Source: Paractinoplanes atraurantiacus
Lineage (GTDB): Bacteria; Actinomycetota; Actinomycetes; Mycobacteriales; Micromonosporaceae
Assembly: GCF_900215205.1 (NCBI RefSeq)
Contig: NZ_OBDY01000019.1
Span: 124,001 to 188,000 of the forward strand
Direction: 5' to 3'
Length of the DNA: 64,000 nucleotides
Shown here: positions 10,651 to 19,780 of the stretch, piece by piece
Position numbering within the stretch: the stretch's first letter is position 1
Layout of the letters: the number at the start of each line of letters is the position of its first letter
Notes under the pieces: model-generated
Databases searched by the model: none
The model's input: only the letters and a program-made list of their open reading frames with translations
Told to the model about the DNA's origin: nothing
Made by a program: the position numbers and the translations under genes

Positions 10651-11838
10651 ATGTCGGCGGTCATTCTTGAGATGTACGGGGTGAGCACGCTCGCCGCCGA
10701 TCGCCAGGCACTCATCGCGTGGCTTTCGGGCGACGAGCTTTACGCGTACGGGATGAGCCTGCCCCCGGCCGCGGCGATCCTGCTCCTCCCGGCGGCCGCG
10801 ATGCCACTCGCGGTGGCCGGCGGCATGCTCGCCCTGGCCGGGATGGCCGCGCTCTTCCTGGCCCTGACCGCCCTGGCCGGCCCGGTGGCCCGCCGCTACG
10901 GCCGGGCCCGCCGCCCGGTCGTGCTCGCCACCGGGGCCCTCGCCCTGCTGCTGGAGCCGGTGCGGGCAACGCTCGGGCTCGGCCATCTCGATCTGATCCT
11001 GTTCGGCCTGGTGGTGGCCGATCTGGTGGCTCTGCGCCGCTCGGCCTGGGCCCGCACCCGCGCCACCTGGTGGCCGTCGACGCCGCGGGACGGGCGGCTC
11101 CGTCACCTCTGGCGGACCGGCTCGTGGGCCGGCGCCGGCATCGGCATCGCCTCGGCCATGGCTCCGGGCACGCTGCTGTTCATCGCCTATCTGGCGCTGA
11201 CCCGGCAGTGGCGGGCGGCGCTGACCGCGCTCGGCACCACAGCGGCCCTGGTCGCCGGGGCGTTCGTGGTCGCGCCCGGTGCGAGCGCGGCCTGGTTCGG
11301 CACCGTGCTGCCCGGCATCGACCGCGACGGGCCGTTCGACTCGCCGACCAACCAGTCACTGGCCGGCGTGCTGGCCCGCCTCTACGACTCGGCCAGCACT
11401 CCCGTGATGGTCTGGTTGTCGTTCGCCGTGCTGCTGCTCGCGGTCGGCCTGATCCGTGCCCGAGCGGCGCACACCGAGGGCGACGAGATAGCGGCGTTCA
11501 CGCTGGTCGGCCTGGCGGGTGCGGCGGTGGCCCCGGTCAGCACGGCGAACGAGCTGCTCTGGATCCTGCCGGCCATCCTGATCCTCATCGACGCGGCAGT
11601 ACGCCGCCGAACCAACCCGAGGCGCCCGGCCGTACGCCGCCTCACGGGCCTGGGCCCGCTCTCGGCCGCCGCCGCGGTAACCGTCGTCTTCGCTGTGCCG
11701 CCCATCGGCAACATCCCCGCGATCACGGCGATCCTGCTGCTCAACGCCCTGCCCTGGCGCCCCGCCGCCCCGGCCCGCCGCCGTCCAGCGGCCCTATCAC
11801 CGCGCGTGCCGGCCATCCCCGGCCCCCGGGCCAGTTGA
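10651..11838 (+). CDS. GT87-like (DUF2029) polyprenol-phosphate mannosyltransferase homologue
   Basis: A 395-residue polytopic protein with about nine hydrophobic segments. It matches the C-terminal part of GT87/DUF2029 mannosyltransferases: LGLGHLDLILFGLVVADL, the loop SPTNQSLAGVLARLYD, and SAVxPVSTANELLWILP-like ending. The usual N-terminal part with the catalytic Asp loop is short or missing, so it may be a reduced paralogue or start further upstream. The ATG at 10651 has weak upstream signal. It is one of three GT87-like proteins in this window (with those at 17.6 and 39.6 kb). Product and acceptor are unknown. Confidence 0.65.
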   Translation: MSAVILEMYGVSTLAADRQALIAWLSGDELYAYGMSLPPAAAILLLPAAAMPLAVAGGMLALAGMAALFLALTALAGPVARRYGRARRPVVLATGALALLLEPVRATLGLGHLDLILFGLVVADLVALRRSAWARTRATWWPSTPRDGRLRHLWRTGSWAGAGIGIASAMAPGTLLFIAYLALTRQWRAALTALGTTAALVAGAFVVAPGASAAWFGTVLPGIDRDGPFDSPTNQSLAGVLARLYDSASTPVMVWLSFAVLLLAVGLIRARAAHTEGDEIAAFTLVGLAGAAVAPVSTANELLWILPAILILIDAAVRRRTNPRRPAVRRLTGLGPLSAAAAVTVVFAVPPIGNIPAITAILLLNALPWRPAAPARRRPAALSPRVPAIPGPRAS

Positions 11839-11890
11839 CCGCTCAAAGCGGCCGTCGCCTCCCGAGCCGTCGCCGGAGGCCGGCGCCGGC

Positions 11891-12316
11891 TTACGGGCAG
11901 TTGACCCACTCGTCGGAGCCGTCGGTGAAGACCTGGCGCTTCCAGATCGGCAGCCGGGCCTTGGCCTCGTCGACCAGCCGGGCGCAGGCCGCGAACGCGG
12001 CGGCCCGGTGCGCCGTGCTGACCGAGGCGACCAGAGCGACGTCGCCGATGGCCAGCGTGCCCACGCGGTGCGACACGGCGACCGCGTAGACGTCCGGGTC
12101 GGCGGCGATCTCCTCGGCGACCTCACGCAGGACCGCGGCGGCACTCGGGTGACCCTCGTATTCCAGCAGCGTCACACCGCGGCCGTGGTCATGGTCGCGG
12201 ACCACGCCCTGGAACGACACCACGGCGCCGGCGCGCACGTCGGTGACCGCCTTCTCGTGCGCGGCCAGATCGAGCGGTGCGTCCAGCACCTCGCTGACGG
12301 CGATGATCCCAGTCAT
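11891..12316 (-). CDS. moaE: Molybdopterin synthase catalytic subunit MoaE
   Basis: A 141-residue protein that, with MoaD, inserts two sulfurs into cPMP to make molybdopterin. Family features are GAVVSFQGVVRDHDHGRGV, LEYEGHPSAA, and the active-site Lys motif in ARLPIWKRQVF. Its ATG overlaps the moeA stop by four bases (ATGA at 12313-12316), so it is translationally coupled as the last gene of the moaC-mog-moeA-moaE operon. Confidence 0.95.
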   Translation of the reverse strand: MTGIIAVSEVLDAPLDLAAHEKAVTDVRAGAVVSFQGVVRDHDHGRGVTLLEYEGHPSAAAVLREVAEEIAADPDVYAVAVSHRVGTLAIGDVALVASVSTAHRAAAFAACARLVDEAKARLPIWKRQVFTDGSDEWVNCP

Positions 12317-13548
12317 GGGCGCTCTCCGGTGACCAGTGGAAGGGGGAGGAACGGGACGAGGTCGCCGGCGGCCACCTCGGTGCCCGGGCGAACCACGACG
12401 AAGCCGTGGGCGTTGGAGAGGCCTCGCAGCATGGCCGAGCCGACGTGGCCGACGGGAGTGGCCACGCGGCCCGACGGGTCGAGGCGGGCCAGGGCGAGGT
12501 GGGTGTCGTTGCCCCGGCCGCGGACCACCGAGGCCGCCTCGACCGTGGGCAGGGCCGGGGCCGGGCGGCCCTGCAAGCCCGCCAGCAACGGGGCGACCAG
12601 GGTGATCAGCGCGATCACGGCCGACTGCGGGTTGCCGGGCAGGCCGGCCAGGAAGCGGGAGCGACCGTCCTCGCCGGGGACCCGGGCCAGCAGCATCGGG
12701 AAACCGGGGCGGACACCGACGGTGTTGACCACGTATTCGGCGCCCAGCTCGGCCAGCGCCGGATGAAGGTGGTCGACCGGGCCGTGCATGGTGCCGCCGG
12801 TGGTGCAGACCAGGTCGGCCGTGCGCAGGGCGCCGCGGACGGCGGCCAGGTGAGCCTCCAAAGTGTCCTGTACCGGGCCGGCGATCGCGGACGGGTCGAT
12901 GATCGCCCCGTAGCGCCGCAGCCAGCCGGGGACCTGCGGGCCGAGTGAGTCACGCACCCGGCCGGCGCCCGGCGTGCCCGCGGTCAGCAACTCGTCGCCG
13001 AAGACCAGCAGGGCGGCGCGGGGTCGTGGATAGACGCTGAGCGACTCGTATCCGCAGGTGGCGGCCACACCGATCACGGCCGGGTCGATGGCCGTGCCGG
13101 GCGGCAGCAGCACCTCACCTTTCGCCGCCTCCTCGCCCGGCATGCGCCAGTCGGGCACCGCGTGCCGGCGCGGCTCGCCGCTGACCCGGCCCGCACCGTC
13201 GCGTGTGGAGTCTTCGATCCGCACCAGGGCCGCGGCACCGGACGGCACCATCGCGCCGGTGGCGATCTCGACGCACGTGCCGTCCTCGGTCAGCGGGTCG
13301 GCGACCCCGCCGGCCAGCACGCGGCCGACCGGGCGCCACGGCTGCGGGCCGCGCACGGCCCAGCCGTCGATGCTCGAGGTGGGGAAGGCCGGCAGGTCGG
13401 TCAGGGCCCGCAGCGGCTCGGCGAGCGTGCGCCCGTCGGCCTCGGGCAGCGAGACCGGCTCGGCCGCCGCCGCCGCCGAGCGGCCGGCCGCGTAGGCCAG
13501 GGCCCGGGCCTGCTCCCAGTCGACCGGAGTCGTGTCGTCAGCGCTCAC
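12313..13548 (-). CDS. moeA: Molybdopterin molybdenumtransferase MoeA
   Basis: A 411-residue enzyme that ligates molybdate to adenylated molybdopterin. Recognisable parts: LTDLPAFPTSSIDGWAVRG near residue 50, EIATGAMVPSGAAALVRIE, the MoCF-binding fold with LVCTTGGTMHGPVDHL and LAGLPGNPQSAVIAL, and the C-terminal domain. The usual Asp in the DNSAMDGxA-type loop is present as SSIDGWA, where one residue differs from the commonest form. GTG start 9 bases after mog. Confidence 0.93.
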   Translation of the reverse strand: MSADDTTPVDWEQARALAYAAGRSAAAAAEPVSLPEADGRTLAEPLRALTDLPAFPTSSIDGWAVRGPQPWRPVGRVLAGGVADPLTEDGTCVEIATGAMVPSGAAALVRIEDSTRDGAGRVSGEPRRHAVPDWRMPGEEAAKGEVLLPPGTAIDPAVIGVAATCGYESLSVYPRPRAALLVFGDELLTAGTPGAGRVRDSLGPQVPGWLRRYGAIIDPSAIAGPVQDTLEAHLAAVRGALRTADLVCTTGGTMHGPVDHLHPALAELGAEYVVNTVGVRPGFPMLLARVPGEDGRSRFLAGLPGNPQSAVIALITLVAPLLAGLQGRPAPALPTVEAASVVRGRGNDTHLALARLDPSGRVATPVGHVGSAMLRGLSNAHGFVVVRPGTEVAAGDLVPFLPLPLVTGERP

Positions 13549-13557
13549 CGGTCGAGC

Positions 13558-14058
13558 CTATCCAGCCCCACTGCTTTGGGGGTGGTCGCCGCCACGGATC
13601 TGGTCTACCGTGTGCCGGAGCAGGGGGCCCAGCACGGCGAGTCCGTCCTTCGCCCCGCCGGTTGATCCCGGCAGATTGACGATCAGCGTGTGGCTGGCGA
13701 CACCGGCCAGACCGCGGGAAAGAGCCGCGGCCGGCACCTTGTCGCGACTGTGCGCGCGGATGGCCTCGGCGATGCCGGGGACCTCGAAATCGAGCACACC
13801 ACGAGTCGCCTCGGGGGTGCGATCGGTCGGGGTGACACCGGTTCCGCCGCTGGTCAGCACGACGTCAATCCCGTCGGCAACCGCCTGGCGCAATGCCTCG
13901 GCGACGGGTTCACCATCCGGAACGACCACCGGGTCTCCGGTCACCGTGCAGCCGAGCTCGCGCAGACCCGCGACGAGCCGCGGCCCACTGGTGTCCTCGT
14001 AGATCCCCGCAGCGGCACGATTGCTCGCCACGATCACGCGGGCGGTGATGTCGCTCAC
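13558..14058 (-). CDS. mog: Molybdopterin adenylyltransferase, MogA/MoaB family
   Basis: A 166-residue protein predicted to adenylate molybdopterin before MoeA acts. It carries IDVVLTSGGTGVTPTDRTPEA and the Pro-Gly-Ser loop LPGSTGGAKDGL typical of the family. The true start is the GTG at 14058, which overlaps the moaC stop (GTGA at 14055-14058); the frame stays open further upstream only as a shadow of moaC. MogA and MoaB cannot be told apart by eye. Confidence 0.92.
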   Translation of the reverse strand: MSDITARVIVASNRAAAGIYEDTSGPRLVAGLRELGCTVTGDPVVVPDGEPVAEALRQAVADGIDVVLTSGGTGVTPTDRTPEATRGVLDFEVPGIAEAIRAHSRDKVPAAALSRGLAGVASHTLIVNLPGSTGGAKDGLAVLGPLLRHTVDQIRGGDHPQSSGAG

Positions 14059-14546
14059 GGCCGGTCCTCCGGACGTACCCAATCGCCGGTCTTGCCGCCT
14101 TCTTTGCGCAGGACGCGGACGGCTTCGATGCTCGCCGCCGGATCCACCGCCTTGATCATGTCGATCATGGTGAGGCCGGCGACGGCGACCGAGGTGAGCG
14201 CCTCCATCTCGACCCCGGTGCGATCGGCGGTCTTGGTGGTCGCGGTGATCTCGATCGAGGTGTCGGTCAGGGTCAGGTCGACCTTGACGCCGTGCAGCCC
14301 GATGGGGTGGCAGAGCGGCACGAGATCGGGTGTCCGTTTCGCCCCCATGATCCCGGCGAGACGGGCGACGGCGAGCGCGTCGCCCTTCGGAAGGCCATCG
14401 CTCTGCAACAGGGCGATCACCTCCGGGGTGGTCACGACACGACCGGCGGCAATCGCACGGCGTGCGCTGATCTCCTTGGCGGAGACGTCGACCATACGGG
14501 CGGCGCCGGCCTCGTCGACGTGAGTGAGCTGGGATTCGTCGGGCAT
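14055..14546 (-). CDS. moaC: Cyclic pyranopterin monophosphate synthase MoaC
   Basis: A 163-residue enzyme that completes cPMP formation after MoaA. Diagnostic segments are MVDVSAKEISARRAIA, LVPLCHPI (catalytic loop), EALTSVAVAGLTMIDMIKAVD and the Lys-rich active-site loop VLRKEGGKTGDW. It is the first gene of the leftward operon moaC-mog-moeA-moaE; the operon promoter must lie between 14547 and about 14700. moaA and moaD are not in this operon but at the left window edge on the other strand. Confidence 0.95.
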   Translation of the reverse strand: MPDESQLTHVDEAGAARMVDVSAKEISARRAIAAGRVVTTPEVIALLQSDGLPKGDALAVARLAGIMGAKRTPDLVPLCHPIGLHGVKVDLTLTDTSIEITATTKTADRTGVEMEALTSVAVAGLTMIDMIKAVDPAASIEAVRVLRKEGGKTGDWVRPEDRP

Positions 14547-15027
14547 ACCAGGAGCTTATAGAAAGTTCATACGGCCGTGAGTTCGCACGGCCGTGATGAG
14601 CCCTGCACAATTTAAATCGGAATGTAAATGCCGGCCGTCTATGTGCTGGTCAGACGGGGTGTGGATCACTTAGGAAATGGACACTCGGAGGGTGAGAACA
14701 AAAGCACAGAGTGCGATTTGGACACTGCGGCCATAACGGTATTCCAGATCGCTCTGAGTTTCCATTCCTAAGCAGTGAGTAACGAGCCAACGAGCTGTTA
14801 TCACTTTCTGCTCATACTCACACAAAACACTATGAACCTGGTTGAAAGCCCAATATGTTTCTGGTCGTCGCGACGCACTGATGAACTTCCGCCGCCGAGA
14901 TCAGCAGGGAGAGGGCCATGCGCAGCAACCAGGAATGGGACTAATCCATAGGTGCGCGAACGGGCGCCGGGTGCATACGCTTGAGCCCGAAGCGACGGCT
15001 TCGATGCGCTCAGTGACAGGACCCGGG
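14547..15027. other. Divergent promoter region and AT-richer leader, no supported gene
   Basis: About 480 bases between moaC (leftward) and the GGDEF-EAL gene (rightward), clearly less GC-rich than its surroundings from 14,600 to 14,850. It contains a 7-bp inverted repeat (GTGAGTA at 14775-14781 and TACTCAC at 14815-14821) and an 8-codon micro-frame at 14918-14944 preceded by GGGAGAGGG. It may carry a structured leader controlling the c-di-GMP gene, but I recognise no known riboswitch. Confidence 0.45.
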
Positions 15028-17562
15028 ATGCCCCCCACTAGTTCCAACGACGACGCGACCGATCGACAGCTCCGGCTGTTCGTCGGTCTCGTCGTCGTTG
15101 TGTCGCTGTGCGGGGCCGGCCTGGTGGTCGCCTTCACCATGGCTCGGCCGGCCGCGCCGACCAACTTCGCCGTGGTCGGCCTGATCTTCGCCGCGATCAT
15201 CCTGGCCAGCTGGCTGCGCGTGCGGTTCCGGGTTCAGTCCAGTCAGGACGTCACCACGTGGGTCGAAGTGCCCATCCTTATCGGACTTGTCCTGGTTCCG
15301 GGGCCGTGGGTGATCCTGTCGACCGCGTGCGCCGTCACCGTTCTGCGCGTCGCGCGGCGAAGGCCACCCCTCAAGATTACGTGGCAGGTGGCCAAGGACA
15401 GCCTCTCGACCTCGGCCGCCGCCGGGGTCCTGCTCGCCTTCGGCGTCATGCCGAGCACGAGCGATCCGCCGTTCGCGGCCGGGGCCGTGGTGGCGGCGCT
15501 GTGCGCGATGGCCGTGATCGACCAAGTGGCGTTCATTCCTATTATGGCGATTTCATCGCATTCTCGGCTGCGCGATGTCGCCACGCGCAATCTTGACGTC
15601 AAGATCGTCGGTTATGTCGTACGGCTCGTCGCCACCCTCGTGACGCTGGCGCTCCTCGCCTACAACGGTGACCCGCTGCTGCTGCTTCTGCTGCCGCTGA
15701 TCGTCGCGTGCCTCCAGCTGTGGCAGTCCGGTCGCGTGCGCACCCGCGAGGAACGCGACTCCTGGCAGCGCCTCGCCGAGGCCACCGACGCCCTCAACGC
15801 GGTCGACCTCACCCAGGTGCTGCACTCAGCCGTCTCCCGGGCCGCCGTCATCTTCTCGGCCAGCGAAGCCGAGATCGACCTCGCCGTGGCCGGCACCGAC
15901 GACCGGGTCGTGATCGGCTCGGCCGGCGGCATCCGGCACGACGGGTCGCCCGGCACGGCCAAGAACAAGCATCGCGGCGAGGTCACCACCGACCTGATCG
16001 CGCACGACGGCACGCTGCGCGTCGGCGTGCTGCGGCTGCGCTTCGGCGGCGCGGTCAAGCTCACCGAGTTCGAGCAGTACAAGCTCAAGACCTTCGCCTC
16101 CGCGCTCTGCACGGCCATCCGCAACGCCTCGGCGTACGCCGAACTCGCCCGGATCAGCGCCCAGAACGCGCACGACGCCGCGCACGACGCCCTCACCGGC
16201 CTGGCCAACCGCCGCCAGCTCTACGACCGGGCCGCCCGCCACTTCTCCGGCGACAGCGACGACGGCGTGGTCGCCCTGCTGCTCATCGACCTCAACCACT
16301 TCAAAGAGGTGAACGACACGCTGGGCCACGCCGCCGGCGACGCCGTGCTGCGCAAGGTGGCCCGCCGGCTGAGCACGGCCGCGGCCCCCGGCGACCTGGT
16401 CGCCCGGCTCGGCGGCGACGAGTTCGCGATGCTGCTGACCAACCTGCCGACCCCGGCCATGGCCGGTCACCGGGCCGAGACCGTTCTCGCCTCGCTCGAC
16501 GACGCCATCGAGGTCGAGGGCATGCAGCTCTCGGTCTCCGCGGCCGCCGGCATCGCGCTCGCCCCCGGCAGCGGCGGCGTCAACGAGCTCATGCGCCGCG
16601 CCGACATCGCCATGTACCAGGCGAAGAAGGCCGGCCAGCAGACCGCCACGTACGCGCACGCGAGCGACACCGCCGACGTCGAACGTCTGGTGCTCGGCAG
16701 CGAGCTCCAGCGGGCCATCGCCGAGCGCGAGTTCGTGGTCGAGTTCCAGCCGATCGTCGACCTCGGCAGCGGCGAGGTGCTGTGGGCCGAGGCCCTGGCC
16801 CGCTGGCAGCACCCCGAGCACGGCTTCCTGACGCCGATGCAGTTCCTCGAGACGGTGGAACGCTCCGGTCAACTGCCCGCCTTCGCCGACGCCGTCCTCG
16901 AGCAGGCCCTCGACGCGTCCAACCAGTGGCGCGAGGCCGGGTTCGACATGCCGGTCGCGGTCAACGTGTCGCCGCGCAGCCTGCTCGACCCGAGCTTCCC
17001 CGAGATGGTGCTGTCCCGCCTCGGCCGCCACAAGGTCTCGGCCGAGATGCTGGTCTTCGAGCTGGCCGAGACGCTGACGCTGACCCAGCTCGAGGTGGTG
17101 CGCAAGGCGCTCAACCATCTCAGCGAGGCCGGCGTACGCCTGGCCTTGGACGATTTCGGTACGGGGGTGTCGCCGCTCTCGGTCCTGTCACACATCCCCG
17201 TCAGCCAGTTGAAGATCGACCGGGAGTTCGTCAGCACCGTGCAGACCTCGTCCGAGGCGGTCGCGGTCATCCGCTCCACCGTCGACCTCGCCCGCAGCCT
17301 GCACCTCACGGTGATCGCCGAGGGCGTGGAGAGCGAGCCGCAGCGGCTCTCGCTGTGGGAGCTGGGCTGCGTCGCCGGTCAGGGTCACCTGTTCGCCCGC
17401 TCGATGTCGGCCGACCGCCTGCTCGCGACCATGCAGCGGGGCACCGGCGGGCGCACCGGCGCGCTGGCGGCCTCGTTGCACGACGGCGGCGCGGTGGTCC
17501 GCATGTCGCGGCGGCGGCCCGGCTCAACCGGGAGATCTTCTCTGCCACACTTGCCCGCGTGA
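15028..17562 (+). CDS. Membrane GGDEF-EAL cyclic-di-GMP enzyme
   Basis: An 844-residue protein able in principle both to make and to break cyclic di-GMP. Residues 14-230 hold six to eight membrane segments, followed by a GAF-like region (about 250-380), a GGDEF domain with intact LGGDEF (about 460) and an EAL domain with intact AEALARW (Glu at about 589), the LDDFGTG loop, KIDREF and IAEGVE. Both catalytic signatures are conserved, so it may be bifunctional. ATG 15028 is the likeliest start since membrane segments begin shortly after; in-frame codons continue upstream to 14842 but look non-coding. Its TGA overlaps the GTG of the next gene. Confidence 0.88.
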   Translation: MPPTSSNDDATDRQLRLFVGLVVVVSLCGAGLVVAFTMARPAAPTNFAVVGLIFAAIILASWLRVRFRVQSSQDVTTWVEVPILIGLVLVPGPWVILSTACAVTVLRVARRRPPLKITWQVAKDSLSTSAAAGVLLAFGVMPSTSDPPFAAGAVVAALCAMAVIDQVAFIPIMAISSHSRLRDVATRNLDVKIVGYVVRLVATLVTLALLAYNGDPLLLLLLPLIVACLQLWQSGRVRTREERDSWQRLAEATDALNAVDLTQVLHSAVSRAAVIFSASEAEIDLAVAGTDDRVVIGSAGGIRHDGSPGTAKNKHRGEVTTDLIAHDGTLRVGVLRLRFGGAVKLTEFEQYKLKTFASALCTAIRNASAYAELARISAQNAHDAAHDALTGLANRRQLYDRAARHFSGDSDDGVVALLLIDLNHFKEVNDTLGHAAGDAVLRKVARRLSTAAAPGDLVARLGGDEFAMLLTNLPTPAMAGHRAETVLASLDDAIEVEGMQLSVSAAAGIALAPGSGGVNELMRRADIAMYQAKKAGQQTATYAHASDTADVERLVLGSELQRAIAEREFVVEFQPIVDLGSGEVLWAEALARWQHPEHGFLTPMQFLETVERSGQLPAFADAVLEQALDASNQWREAGFDMPVAVNVSPRSLLDPSFPEMVLSRLGRHKVSAEMLVFELAETLTLTQLEVVRKALNHLSEAGVRLALDDFGTGVSPLSVLSHIPVSQLKIDREFVSTVQTSSEAVAVIRSTVDLARSLHLTVIAEGVESEPQRLSLWELGCVAGQGHLFARSMSADRLLATMQRGTGGRTGALAASLHDGGAVVRMSRRRPGSTGRSSLPHLPA

Positions 17563-18818
17563 GTGGCGAAACAGCAGCTGAGGACCGTGGCGTCCGGGAG
17601 TACGCGGTCGATCTCGCGCTGTATGCGCTCTCCGCCGGGTTCGCGCTGTTCACCGCGACGTCCTCGACACTGCTGCCGCATCGCGCCTGGGGTGCGATCG
17701 CGGTCTGGGCGTACGCCGGCGCGTCCCTCGCGGTCGTCGCGCAGCTGATCGCGTACCACCGAAATCGCTTGAAAAGCGGAAGAATCGCACTCACCTGGAT
17801 CACCTGGGTGGCCGCGGCCGTGGTGCCGCTCGTCGTCCAGGCCGTGCAGCGGGCCGGCGGGCGTGTCGATCGCGCGCAGGAGGAGGTGCTGGTCGTCGAG
17901 CGGATGGGCGAGCGCCTCCTGCACGACGGCACGCCCTATCTGAGCCGCGACGCGATCGCCGCCCTGCCGCTTGACGAGCGGTTGATGGGCTACAGCCCCT
18001 ACCAGCCCGGAATGGCGGTCTTCGGCCTGCCGCGCGCGATCTTCGGGGACTTCTGGTGGACCGACGCGCGCGTGTGGTTCGCGGTCGTCACCGCGGCCGC
18101 CCTGATCATGGCCGTACGGATGCTGCGCGAGTCACCGTGGTCCGTACGAGCGCTACAGGCAGTCACCGTTCTGCCGATCTGCGCGCTCACCCTGGCCACC
18201 GGTGGCGACGACATCCCGGTGCTGGCTCTCTGCCTTCTCGCGCTCGCCTGCGCCGCTACGGACCGTTATGGATGGGCCGGTCTGGCGGTCGGCGCCGCCG
18301 CCGCGTGCAAACTCTTCGCCCTACCCGTGGTGGCCGTCCTGATCGTGCTGGCCATCGTCACCCAGCGCGCCGGCCGCCTGGCTCCGGGCGCGATCGCCCT
18401 GCCGGTACTCGTGCTCATCCCGCCGTTCCTGGTCAACCGGGACGCGTTCCTGGAAAATGTGATCCGCTTCCCGCTCGGGCACGGTCTGGTCAAGAGCCCG
18501 GCCCAGTCGCCGTTCCCCGGCTATCTGATCGCGGAACATCTGCCGGCCGGGCGCCTGGTCGCGCTGGGACTACTGGTCGCGGTTGCGATCGCCATTACCG
18601 TACGCATTTTCCTGCGCCCCCCACGCACGGCGGCGGCCGCGGCGATGATCTGCGGATGGGGCCTGCTGGCGGCGATCCTACTGATGCCGACGACCCGGTT
18701 CGGTTACCTTCTGTATCCGGTGGCGTTCCTGGTCTGGGGCCTCGCGCTGCGCCCCGCACACAGCAATCCCACAGGTTTTAGTGCCCCGGCGGATGACACA
18801 GCCTTGTACCGTCTGTGA
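17559..18818 (+). CDS. GT87-like (DUF2029) membrane protein
   Basis: A 419-residue polytopic protein with 9-10 hydrophobic segments. It begins VSGETAAEDRG at a GTG overlapping the stop of the GGDEF-EAL gene (GTGA at 17559-17562), so the two may be coupled, although a CACACT box at 17547-17552 could also drive leaderless transcription. Features of glycosyltransferase-like membrane proteins include MGYSPYQPGMAVFGLPR, a GDxxWTDAR loop and VGAAAACKLFALP. A transferase using a polyprenyl-phosphate sugar is plausible but not shown. The gene end reaches the presumed promoter of the next gene. Confidence 0.65.
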   Translation: MSGETAAEDRGVREYAVDLALYALSAGFALFTATSSTLLPHRAWGAIAVWAYAGASLAVVAQLIAYHRNRLKSGRIALTWITWVAAAVVPLVVQAVQRAGGRVDRAQEEVLVVERMGERLLHDGTPYLSRDAIAALPLDERLMGYSPYQPGMAVFGLPRAIFGDFWWTDARVWFAVVTAAALIMAVRMLRESPWSVRALQAVTVLPICALTLATGGDDIPVLALCLLALACAATDRYGWAGLAVGAAAACKLFALPVVAVLIVLAIVTQRAGRLAPGAIALPVLVLIPPFLVNRDAFLENVIRFPLGHGLVKSPAQSPFPGYLIAEHLPAGRLVALGLLVAVAIAITVRIFLRPPRTAAAAAMICGWGLLAAILLMPTTRFGYLLYPVAFLVWGLALRPAHSNPTGFSAPADDTALYRL

Positions 18819-18819
18819 G

Positions 18820-19206
18820 ATGCAGATGACCTGTCCGAAGTGTCACGGCGAGATGCGGGTGTACGAGCGCAGCGGCGTCACGATCGACCAGTGCACCGAG
18901 TGCCGCGGAATCTTCCTCGACCGCGGTGAGCTCGAGAAACTCTTCGACGCCGAGTCGTCCTACAACACTCGCCAGGCCCCCCGTCCCGCGGCCGCTCCGC
19001 CGCCGCCCGCGCCCCACGCGCCGCAGCCCGGCGGCTACGCGCCTCCGCCGCCGCCTCCCGGCTACGGCCAGCCCACCCCGGGCTACCCGGCCCCGGTGCC
19101 CGGCTACGCGCCCGCCCCGGCCTACGGCCACCACGGCCATTACCGGCGCGGCCACCACGGCCACTACCGCAAGCGCAAGGGCTTCCTGCACGACCTGTTC
19201 GACTGA
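18820..19206 (+). CDS. TFIIB-type zinc-ribbon protein with Pro-rich tail
   Basis: A 128-residue protein. Residues 1-50 form a zf-TFIIB ribbon: CPKC (5-8) and CTECRGIFLDRGELEKL (Cys25 and Cys28). The middle is Pro/Gly/Tyr-rich low complexity, and the C-terminus is a His/Tyr/Arg stretch ending in RKGFLHDLFD. The ATG at 18820 is preferred over GTG 18781 because TACCGT ends 7 bases before it, a leaderless arrangement. Such ribbon proteins are widespread in actinobacteria with no established role; nucleic-acid or protein binding is likely. Confidence 0.8.
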   Translation: MQMTCPKCHGEMRVYERSGVTIDQCTECRGIFLDRGELEKLFDAESSYNTRQAPRPAAAPPPPAPHAPQPGGYAPPPPPPGYGQPTPGYPAPVPGYAPAPAYGHHGHYRRGHHGHYRKRKGFLHDLFD

Positions 19207-19780
19207 CGTCCGGCCGCGGCTCACCGCCGGCCTTCACCGGCCCAGCGGTGAGCCGCGCTGCCCTCCAACCAGCCAATTCCCATCGACGAGCCGCTCGCAC
19301 GCCACCCACCGGCCACCGCTCGTGCCGCTCGCACGCCACCCACCGGCCACCGCTCGTGCCGCTCGCACGCCGGCCGCGGTTCGCCGCCGCCATCAGCACG
19401 CCACCTGACAGCCGCTGCCCGCGCCGTTCGCATGCTGCTTGTTGGCGCCGCGCCGTTCGCCGCCGCCGTTGGCATGCCACCTGACGGCCGCCAGTCCGCG
19501 CCGCTTCGCCGTCGTTCGCATCCCACTTGCCGGCCGCGCCCGCGCCGCTCGCCGCCGTTCGCATCCCACTTGCCGACCGCGCCCGCGCCCGCGCCGCTCG
19601 CCGCCGCCGCCGCCATCAGCACGCCACCTGACAGCCGCTGCCTGCGGCGTTCGCATGCCGTTTGCCGACCGGGCCCGCGCCGCTCGCCGCCACCGTTCGC
19701 ATGCCGCCTAACGGCTGCCAGTCCGCGCCGCTTCGCAGCCGCCGTTCACGTGCACTTGCCGACCGCCGGCCCAGCTTCGT
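19207..19780. repeat. Mosaic of imperfect repeats, no supported gene
   Basis: About 570 bases of short interlaced repeats. A 34-bp unit occurs twice and partly a third time (19290-19323, 19324-19357, 19358-19371). A 29-bp direct repeat occurs at 19391-19419 and 19614-19642. Variants of the motif CGCATCCCACTTGCCG recur between 19,510 and 19,580. All reading frames are low-complexity and none resembles a protein. It forms the left border of the toxin island. Confidence 0.75.
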
